Source of the DNA: an uncultured Lachnospiraceae bacterium
GTDB lineage: Bacteria > Bacillota > Clostridia > Lachnospirales > Lachnospiraceae
Reading direction: 5' to 3'
NCBI GenBank assembly: GCA_910583615.1
Contig: CAJTXP010000054.1
Span: forward strand, 1 to 24,741
DNA: 24,741 nt
Below the pieces are notes generated by a model that saw only the letters and a list, made by a program, of their open reading frames with translations, searched no databases and was not told the DNA's origin. The first letter of the stretch is position 1, and each line of letters opens with the position of its first letter. This document shows positions 16,440 through 22,870 of this stretch, one piece after another. Both the position numbers and the translations under genes were made by a program.

Positions 16440-16455
16440 ATGCAAGCGGTTGCAT
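16440..16455. promoter_or_regulatory. LacI-family operator in front of deoC
   Basis: The core TGCAAGCGGTTGCA matches TGNAANCGNTTNCA at every fixed position, and the flanking A/T extend the dyad to 16 bases. It begins about seven bases after the predicted start site and ends 36 bases before the deoC ATG. Cre-type sites for CcpA need A/T at position 3, where this has C, so a local LacI protein is the better candidate. Confidence 0.8.
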
Positions 16456-16491
16456 AACCATTCTATTAATTATTTTAAGGAGGAAGAACAA

Positions 16492-17127
16492 ATGAATGTA
16501 GCAAAAACCATTGACCACACGATGCTCAAGGCAGACGCCACCACAGAGACCATCAGGAGATATTGTAAGGAAGCCAGGGAGCACGGTTTCGCTTCCGTCT
16601 GCGTCAACACCTGCCAGGTACCTCTGGTTGCAGAGGAGCTGAAGGGATCCGATGTAACGACCTGCTGCGTCGTAGGCTTCCCTCTGGGCGCCATGATCAC
16701 TTCTGCCAAAGCATTTGAAGCATCCGAGGCAGTGAAGGCCGGAGCCGGAGAAGTGGATATGGTAATCAACATCGGAGCCATCAAGGATCAGAACTATGAC
16801 CTGGTAAGAGAGGATATCAAGGCAGTCGTTGAAGCCTCCAGGCCTGCCATTGTCAAGGTCATCATCGAGACCTGCCTGCTGACCGACGAAGAGAAGGTAA
16901 AGGCATGTGAGCTCTCCGTGGAAGCAGGCGCTGCTTTCGTGAAGACCTCCACAGGTTTTTCCACCGGCGGAGCCACTGTTGAAGACGTTGCTCTTATGAG
17001 AAAAACCGTCGGCGACCGTGCCAAAGTCAAGGCAAGCGGCGGCATCCGCACTCCGCAGGATGTGGACGCACTCCTGAAAGCAGGCGCTGACCGGATCGGA
17101 GCCGGCAACGGAGTCGTACTTCTCTGA
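16492..17127 (+). CDS. deoC: Deoxyribose-phosphate aldolase (DeoC family)
   Basis: This 211-residue class I aldolase normally splits 2-deoxyribose 5-phosphate into acetaldehyde and glyceraldehyde 3-phosphate. Schiff-base Lys151 in FVKTSTGFS, Lys180 in VKASGGI, Asp89 in EVDMVIN and Cys37 are all where the family has them. The C-terminal phosphate loop is unusual: most relatives have a Ser-containing GTSSG or GASAG after RIG, while this one has GAGNG (202-206). The phosphate-contacting Ser is therefore absent. AAGGAGG lies eight bases before the ATG. It is the first gene of the operon with the radical enzyme, with no nucleoside phosphorylase or phosphopentomutase near, so a nucleoside-salvage role is less likely than a dedicated sugar pathway. 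Confidence 0.94.
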   Translation: MNVAKTIDHTMLKADATTETIRRYCKEAREHGFASVCVNTCQVPLVAEELKGSDVTTCCVVGFPLGAMITSAKAFEASEAVKAGAGEVDMVINIGAIKDQNYDLVREDIKAVVEASRPAIVKVIIETCLLTDEEKVKACELSVEAGAAFVKTSTGFSTGGATVEDVALMRKTVGDRAKVKASGGIRTPQDVDALLKAGADRIGAGNGVVLL

Positions 17128-17191
17128 TTACAAAATTTTTGATTCTTACTATTACGAACCCGCTGACATCCACATGAAAGGAGGTACGATC

Positions 17192-19564
17192 TTGAATCTT
17201 CAACTTTCCAAAAGAAACCGAACTTTTCGTAACGCTTTAATCGACACCACTCCCACAATCAGCGCAGAGCGCGCCCGGATTGTAACAAAAGTCTACCAGG
17301 AGCATGAACATCTGACCCCCATTGCCAAAGCCGCTCTCGGACTGAAGACCGTTCTCGAACAAATGACCATTGAGATTCAGGACTGGGATCTGATCGTCGG
17401 AAACCAGGCCGACGGCCTGCGTACATCCACGATCAATCCCGCTGTCAACACCTGGATTGTGGATGAGCTGGACCGTTTTGAACTTCGTGACGGCTCCCGC
17501 TTTCTTATCTCTGAAAAGACAAAGGAATGTATCCGGCGGATCATTCCCTACTGGCAGAACAAGAATGTATATGACCAGACCATGGCTCTGCTTCCGGAGG
17601 ATACGAAAGATGCCATGGAAAGCCTTGTCTTCACCTGCGGCTATACATTGTCCAAAGGCTGCGGACACTGGCTGGTCAATATGGAACGGGTCCTGAAGGA
17701 AGGCTTTTCCGGCATTGAGGCCCAGGCCAGACAGCTTCGCAGCGCCTGTGACTTAAGCGACCCGGACGGCGTAGACAAGATCCCCTTCTATGATGCTGTC
17801 ATCATGACATGCCAGGCAGTCCGTGATTTTGCGCTTCGTTATCACAGACTGGCTCTGGAAAAAGCGAAAATCGCGGATGAGGAGCGCAGAAAGGAACTGC
17901 TGGAAATTGCAGAAATATGCAGAAAGGTTCCTTACGAGGCTCCCACTACCTACCACGAGGCGGTCCAGACGGTCTTCTTCCTGCAGCTTCTTCCGCAGAT
18001 TGAGTCTGACGGAACCGGCATATCGGCAGGACGCCTGGACATGTTCCTGTATCCGTTTTACCGGCGGGACCTTGATTCAGGCAGGATCACGAAAGCACAG
18101 GCGGAAGAACTTACAGACCAGCTCTGGCTGAAGATTGCATCCATCATCCAGGTCTGGAATGAGGAAGACAGCAAATCTTTCGGCGGACACCCCATCTCTC
18201 AGGCAATTACGCTGGGAGGAATGGACGAGCTGGGGAACGACAATACCAACGAGCTGTCCTATCTGATGCTGGAAACCACCGCCAGAGTCCATATGGCTCA
18301 GCCTTCCGTCTGCTGCCGCATCAACCGCAACACTCCGGATGATTTCCTCTCTCTTTGTTCGGAGGTGATCCGGGAAGGTCTCGGCATGCCGGCCATGTAC
18401 AACGATGAGATCGCGATCCCGTCCCTGGTCAGCCAGGGCATTCCCATGGATCTGGCGCGAAAATACTATGCAGTCATCGGCTGTGTGGAAATGGGCGTCC
18501 AGGGCAAGCTCTGTGCTTTTGCCAATTCCGGATATTTCAATCTGGCCAAGACGCTGGAAATCATGCTTCATGACGGGATTGATCCGTCCACAGGCAAAAC
18601 GATTGTCTCCGGCCTTGGAAAGCTTAAGGATGTCTCTGACTTTCAGAGCTTCACAGAGCTTTATTACGCCTACATGGAACATCTGCTGCGGCATCAGGTC
18701 CGCGTAACCAACGTGGTGGATACCATGCATGCACGCCTCGTACCGCTTCCCTTTATGTCCGCCATCACAGACGGCTGCGTGGACAGCGGCAGGGAGGTCC
18801 AGTCCGGCGGCGCACTGTTCAATTACGACGGAATACAGGGCGTGGGAGTGGCTGATGTGGCAGATTCTTTCCTGACGGTTAAAAAACTGGTCTTCGAACA
18901 GCATATCTGCACGCTCCCCGAACTTGTAGCCGCCCTGGATGCGGATTATAAAGGATATGACGATCTCTGGATACAGATACGCAGGGAAATTATCCGGTAC
19001 GGCAACAATTCCCGGGAAGCCAACGAACTGGCCAGAGAACTGGTCCGTCGCTTCTGCATCTCGGTTTCCGGCTACAAAAATCTGCGCGGAGGACAGTTCG
19101 TTCCGGGCATGTATTCCAATTCGGCCAATGTGCCGCTGGGCGCCGTTGTAGGTGCACTGCCCAACGGACGGCACGCATATGCTCCGATTGCGGAAGCCTG
19201 CTCGCCCAGCCACGGTTCGGAACACGAAGGGCCTACGCAGGCAGCGCTCTCCGTTGCATCTCTGGATCACGTACTGCTGACCAACGGTTCCCAGTACAAT
19301 CAGAAATATCATCCGGCAGCGCTTCAGGGAGAAAAGGGAATCCGTTCTCTGTCACAGCTGATCCGAACCTTCTTCCTCTCCGGCGGATACCATATTCAGT
19401 TCAATGTGGTGTCTTCGGATACTCTGCGGGATGCCCAGAAGCATCCGGAACAGTACCGCGACCTGGTCGTAAGAGTTGCCGGCTATACGGCGTTCTTTAC
19501 CGATCTGAACAAAGATATACAGAACGATATCATCGACCGCACGGAAATGGATTTTGCTCTATGA
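17192..19564 (+). CDS. Glycyl radical enzyme, PFL-like, of unassigned specificity
   Basis: This 790-residue enzyme uses a stable Gly radical and an active-site thiyl radical to break C-O or C-C bonds, and is destroyed by oxygen. The radical Gly is G764 in RVAGYTAFF near the C-terminus. The active-site loop is GCVEMG with Cys431 and Glu433. The Cys-x-Glu pair points to dehydratase/C-O lyase subclasses rather than pyruvate formate-lyase, and Met434 replaces the Pro of glycerol and choline enzymes (GCVEP). E. coli PflD, reported to open anhydrohexitol phosphates, has Leu there (from memory). The TTG at 17192 is chosen as start because AAAGGAGG stands seven bases before it; the in-frame ATG at 17174 overlaps that site. 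It lies 64 bases after deoC and overlaps the activase by four bases. Confidence 0.95.
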   Translation: MNLQLSKRNRTFRNALIDTTPTISAERARIVTKVYQEHEHLTPIAKAALGLKTVLEQMTIEIQDWDLIVGNQADGLRTSTINPAVNTWIVDELDRFELRDGSRFLISEKTKECIRRIIPYWQNKNVYDQTMALLPEDTKDAMESLVFTCGYTLSKGCGHWLVNMERVLKEGFSGIEAQARQLRSACDLSDPDGVDKIPFYDAVIMTCQAVRDFALRYHRLALEKAKIADEERRKELLEIAEICRKVPYEAPTTYHEAVQTVFFLQLLPQIESDGTGISAGRLDMFLYPFYRRDLDSGRITKAQAEELTDQLWLKIASIIQVWNEEDSKSFGGHPISQAITLGGMDELGNDNTNELSYLMLETTARVHMAQPSVCCRINRNTPDDFLSLCSEVIREGLGMPAMYNDEIAIPSLVSQGIPMDLARKYYAVIGCVEMGVQGKLCAFANSGYFNLAKTLEIMLHDGIDPSTGKTIVSGLGKLKDVSDFQSFTELYYAYMEHLLRHQVRVTNVVDTMHARLVPLPFMSAITDGCVDSGREVQSGGALFNYDGIQGVGVADVADSFLTVKKLVFEQHICTLPELVAALDADYKGYDDLWIQIRREIIRYGNNSREANELARELVRRFCISVSGYKNLRGGQFVPGMYSNSANVPLGAVVGALPNGRHAYAPIAEACSPSHGSEHEGPTQAALSVASLDHVLLTNGSQYNQKYHPAALQGEKGIRSLSQLIRTFFLSGGYHIQFNVVSSDTLRDAQKHPEQYRDLVVRVAGYTAFFTDLNKDIQNDIIDRTEMDFAL

Positions 19565-20421
19565 TCTACAGCATTCAAAGATATTGTATTCATGACGGAA
19601 ACGGGATACGCACAACGGTATTTTTCAAAGGCTGTCAGCTTCGCTGTCCCTGGTGCGCCAATCCGGAATCCTGGCGTCCGCATATGCAGATCGGATACCT
19701 GTCTCATAAATGTACGGACTGCGGCAAATGTGAACAAATCTGCCCAAAACATGCCATAAAAAATCACCGGATTGACGAACGCCTCTGCGACCATTGCGGA
19801 AAATGCGCTTACTATTGCCCGCAGGACGCACTGCAGGTATATGGAAAAGAGCTTTCTCTGGAGCAGCTCGTGGAAGAGGTTCTTCGCGACCGCAGCTTCT
19901 ATGAACAGTCCGGCGGCGGTGTAACGTTTTCCGGCGGAGAAGCCACGCTTCAGGCGGAATATCTCCTTCCCGCGGCAACTGTTCTGCATCAGAAGGGCGT
20001 CCATACCGCACTGGAGTCCAATGGACTATTTTCCGGTCAGCTGCGTCTTCAGCTGGTACAGATCATTGATCAGTTTCTGATCGATCTGAAGCATATGGAT
20101 GACTCCCGTCACAAAGAAGTACTTGGGGTCTCCAATCAGACCGTTATTCAAAATCTGACTGCTTTGTCCGACCGGGACCTGATCATCCGTCTGCCTGTCA
20201 TCCCAGGATTCAATGACGGGGAGGACAACCTGCGCCGAACTGCGCAGTTTGCCCGGGAGCTGAAAGTACCGCTGCAGCTGCTGGGGTTCCACAATTTGGG
20301 CACCTCCAAATACCGTGCACTGGGAATGCCCTACCGCTACGAATCCATTTCAAGCATGAGCGCCGCACAGCTGGAAGAGAAAAAGAATATATGCCGGCAG
20401 GAATGGGAGTGCATTCTGTGA
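19561..20421 (+). CDS. Glycyl radical enzyme activating enzyme (radical SAM)
   Basis: This 286-residue radical SAM protein uses SAM and a [4Fe-4S] cluster to make the Gly radical on the enzyme encoded just before it. The cluster motif is C25-x3-C29-x2-C32 (GCQLRCPWC), followed by a ferredoxin-like insert with two four-Cys sets (51, 54, 57, 61 and 76, 79, 82, 86). This insert is typical of activases for dehydratase-type radical enzymes and absent from the PFL activase PflA. The SAM-binding GGE is at 125-127 in VTFSGGEAT. Its ATG shares the ATGA overlap with the stop of the radical enzyme gene, ensuring coupled synthesis. Confidence 0.96.
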   Translation: MIYSIQRYCIHDGNGIRTTVFFKGCQLRCPWCANPESWRPHMQIGYLSHKCTDCGKCEQICPKHAIKNHRIDERLCDHCGKCAYYCPQDALQVYGKELSLEQLVEEVLRDRSFYEQSGGGVTFSGGEATLQAEYLLPAATVLHQKGVHTALESNGLFSGQLRLQLVQIIDQFLIDLKHMDDSRHKEVLGVSNQTVIQNLTALSDRDLIIRLPVIPGFNDGEDNLRRTAQFARELKVPLQLLGFHNLGTSKYRALGMPYRYESISSMSAAQLEEKKNICRQEWECIL

Positions 20422-20468
20422 TGCACTTCCCTCCCCTGTCAAATACATTTTATATACGGAGGCAGAAC

Positions 20469-21620
20469 ATGAAATCCCTGTTACGTTTTTTTACATCCAC
20501 ATTTTTCTGCACGATCTTTCTGACCGGATGTTCCGGGCAGGCCCCTTCCATCGCAACCGACCGGATCGCTCCGGTCATGCTGGACGGAAAATGCGGCTAT
20601 ATTGATGAAACCGGCACCATTGTCATAAAACCGCAGTTCGAAAACTGCAGCAGTTTTTACACCAATGGACTTGCCAGCGCCTGCAGGGACGGAAAATATG
20701 GCTATATCGATACTTCCGGGGCGTTTGTCATCGAACCTCAGTTTGATTTTGCCTCTATATTTTCCAACGGTTATGCAGCAGTCTGTCAGGACGGACTTTA
20801 TGGAGTTATCGACGAGGACGGAACTTATATTGCAGAACCGGCTTACACCGGTATCCAGGATTTTGCTTCCTGCGGGCTGGCAGTTGTCATGCAGGATACT
20901 TTATACGGATATATAGACCGTTCCGGTCATCTGATTACAGAGATCCAGTATGACTCTGCAGATCCTTTCACGGATGACGGATATGCCCTTGTGTCTAAAA
21001 ACGGCGTTTACGGCATCATCGACACAACAGGATCCTTCGTAATTCCCATGGAATATGAATATCTGGAAATGTTTGCCGACAACGGTCTTGCCATGGTAAA
21101 AGTTAACGGAAAATATGGTTTTATTGACCGGCAGGAACAGACTGTCATCGACTGTCTCTTTGACGGCGCTTTTTCTTTTGCCGACAACGGACTGGCCGCT
21201 GCCGCACTGGACGGAAAATGGGGATTTATTGATGAATCCGGACAGATGATCATCGAACCGCAGTATGACCTTGTCTATTCCTTTTCCAATGGCCGCACAA
21301 TCGTAAAAAAAGACGGGCTGGCCGGCATTATCGACGAAAACGGAGCAGAGATCCTGCCCCCTTCCTACTCCTATATCTCTTCTTATGGGGATAACGGAAA
21401 AGCTGTTTTTCGTGCAGACAATGATAAATGGGGCTTTCTGGATGAAAATGGACAGATTGCCATAGAGCCTGTCTATGACTATGCTGCCGTATTTGATTCC
21501 GTTCCGCTGGCACTGGTCCAGAAGGACGGTATGTGCGGCGCTGTTGACGAAAACGGAGATACTGTTATCGACCTTGTATATCAGAATATCGGAATATTTA
21601 CCCGATATACTGAAGAGTGA
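20469..21620 (+). CDS. WG-repeat lipoprotein, ten repeats
   Basis: The protein has 383 residues and is predicted to be surface-anchored. The start at 20469 is set by GGAGG six bases upstream and by the signal peptide that follows, ending in lipobox FLTGC (Cys21). From about residue 39 to the end it is ten tandem repeats of about 34-36 residues of the WG/KWG type. Each has the shape G-K-[YW]-G-[FY]-I-D-x-x-G-x-x-[VI]-I-x-P-x-[FY]-[DE], and a later F-x-[ND]-G-[LY]-A segment. Such repeats probably form a beta-rich solenoid or propeller; no enzymatic motif is seen. It begins 47 bases after the activase stop with no terminator seen between, so it may be read from the deoC promoter, but a link to sugar use is unproven. 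A 24-bp hairpin follows its stop. Confidence 0.9.
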   Translation: MKSLLRFFTSTFFCTIFLTGCSGQAPSIATDRIAPVMLDGKCGYIDETGTIVIKPQFENCSSFYTNGLASACRDGKYGYIDTSGAFVIEPQFDFASIFSNGYAAVCQDGLYGVIDEDGTYIAEPAYTGIQDFASCGLAVVMQDTLYGYIDRSGHLITEIQYDSADPFTDDGYALVSKNGVYGIIDTTGSFVIPMEYEYLEMFADNGLAMVKVNGKYGFIDRQEQTVIDCLFDGAFSFADNGLAAAALDGKWGFIDESGQMIIEPQYDLVYSFSNGRTIVKKDGLAGIIDENGAEILPPSYSYISSYGDNGKAVFRADNDKWGFLDENGQIAIEPVYDYAAVFDSVPLALVQKDGMCGAVDENGDTVIDLVYQNIGIFTRYTEE

Positions 21621-21646
21621 ATATGTAGTTTTCAATACTATTTCTC

Positions 21647-21675
21647 TTGACATCCACATGAATAAGCCCTATAAT
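21647..21675 (+). promoter_or_regulatory. Consensus sigma-A promoter of the FabK-like gene
   Basis: TTGACA (21647-21652), exactly 17 bases, then TATAAT (21670-21675): a full consensus match. Its -10 lies within the left arm of the palindrome at 21660-21710, and the start site (about 21682) falls near the palindrome centre. Confidence 0.85.
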
Positions 21676-21710
21676 TATTTTGATATTCAAAATAATTATA
21701 GGGCTTATTC
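21660..21710. repeat. 24-bp perfect palindrome with 3-base centre, likely operator
   Basis: Bases 21660-21683 and 21687-21710 are perfect inverse complements. The arms cover the -10, the start site and the early leader of the FabK-like gene. The centre TTTTGA-TAT-TCAAAA resembles the TTTGA-N3-TCAAA box of MarR-family FabT regulators (from memory). In a read-through RNA from the WG-repeat gene it would form a strong hairpin, but no T run follows. Confidence 0.8.
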
Positions 21711-21726
21711 CCGGAAAGGCATATGG

Positions 21727-22812
21727 ATGAACAAACAAGAATTACACATAGGAAACAAAACTGCGAAACTTCCGCTGATCCAGGGGGGCATGGGTGTCGG
21801 TGTCAGCCTCTCCGGACTGGCCGGAGCTGTCGCACGGGAAGGCGGCATTGGCATCATCTCCACCGCCCAGATCGGTTTTCGGGAACCGGATTTCGCTCAG
21901 GATTCAAAAAAAGCAAACCTGCGTGCCATGGTCTTTGAACTTGAGAAAGCAAAAAAAATATCCCGACGGATGGACGGCACCTGTGACGGACTTCTCGGTT
22001 ACAATATCATGGTCGCCACGAGAGATTATGGCGACTATGCACGCACAGCAGCCAAAGCCGGCGCAGATGTTATCATTTCCGGCGCCGGTCTCCCGGTAGA
22101 TCTGCCCGCATATGTAGAGGGAACCGATACCAAAATCGCCCCCATCGTATCCTCGGAAAAGGCTGCCCGCATTATTCTGAAGATGTGGGACCGCCATTAT
22201 CACCGCACAGCTGATTTCCTTGTAATCGAAAGCGCTCATGCCGGCGGACATCTGGGCTTTTCCAATGAGATGCTGGCCCATCTGTATGAGAACGGCTTTG
22301 ACTCTGATTATGACCAGGAGATCCGGAAGATCATCGCATGCACAAAAGGCTATGGAGAAAAATACGGGGTCTCCATCCCTGTCATCACAGCAGGAGGGAT
22401 CCTGAATGCATCCCAAGTCTGTCATGCACTGTCTCTGGGTGCAGACGGAGTTCAGGTGGCCACTCCTTTCGTAACTACAGAAGAATGCGACGCTGCACTG
22501 CCCTTCAAGCAGGCTTATGTAAATGCATGCGCGGAAGAGATTGAAATCGTCACAAGCCCGGTGGGAATGCCCGCCCGGGCCATTCACAATTCTTTTCTCG
22601 ACCGAATGAAAAAAGGCAGAGAGAAGATTACCCGATGCTATCGCTGCCTTGAAAAGTGCAGTCCGAACACTGCTCCTTACTGTATCACGCAGGCACTGAT
22701 CCGGGCAGTCGAAGGCGATGTGGAGAACGGCCTGATCTTCTGTGGAGACAATGTCCAGTATCTGACCAAAATCTCAACTGTGCCCGAGGTAATCCAGACT
22801 CTTTTTCCATAA
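21727..22812 (+). CDS. FabK / nitronate monooxygenase-family FMN enzyme
   Basis: This 361-residue TIM-barrel flavoprotein belongs to the family of enoyl-ACP reductase II (FabK) and 2-nitropropane dioxygenase/nitronate monooxygenase. Visible family motifs are PLIQGGMGVGVS at the start, GAGLPVDLP, SAHAGGHLGF with the active-site His, and the FMN-phosphate loops TAGGIL and GADGVQVATPF. A C-terminal extension beyond usual FabK length carries C-x2-C-x3-C-x7-C (CYRCLEKC to APYC), a possible metal site. The ATG at 21727 has GGAAAGG seven bases upstream. It stands alone behind a consensus promoter, away from other fatty-acid genes, so either a lipid-synthesis or a nitronate-detoxifying role is possible. 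Confidence 0.9.
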   Translation: MNKQELHIGNKTAKLPLIQGGMGVGVSLSGLAGAVAREGGIGIISTAQIGFREPDFAQDSKKANLRAMVFELEKAKKISRRMDGTCDGLLGYNIMVATRDYGDYARTAAKAGADVIISGAGLPVDLPAYVEGTDTKIAPIVSSEKAARIILKMWDRHYHRTADFLVIESAHAGGHLGFSNEMLAHLYENGFDSDYDQEIRKIIACTKGYGEKYGVSIPVITAGGILNASQVCHALSLGADGVQVATPFVTTEECDAALPFKQAYVNACAEEIEIVTSPVGMPARAIHNSFLDRMKKGREKITRCYRCLEKCSPNTAPYCITQALIRAVEGDVENGLIFCGDNVQYLTKISTVPEVIQTLFP

Positions 22813-22870
22813 AGCGCCTAAGGTACAAACTCCGGTTACTTAATCTGCATGAGCCATGGTGCCGGACTGC

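Noticed and set aside
16441..16454. A CcpA catabolite-response (cre) site in front of deoC
   Set aside because: Position 3 is C where cre consensus needs A or T, and the site pairs with a second LacI-type site beside a local LacI gene; catabolite control is not excluded but is the weaker reading.
18077..19312. A 411-codon minus-strand frame inside the radical enzyme gene
   Set aside because: It is antisense to a fully supported glycyl radical enzyme and has no ribosome site or recognisable domain.
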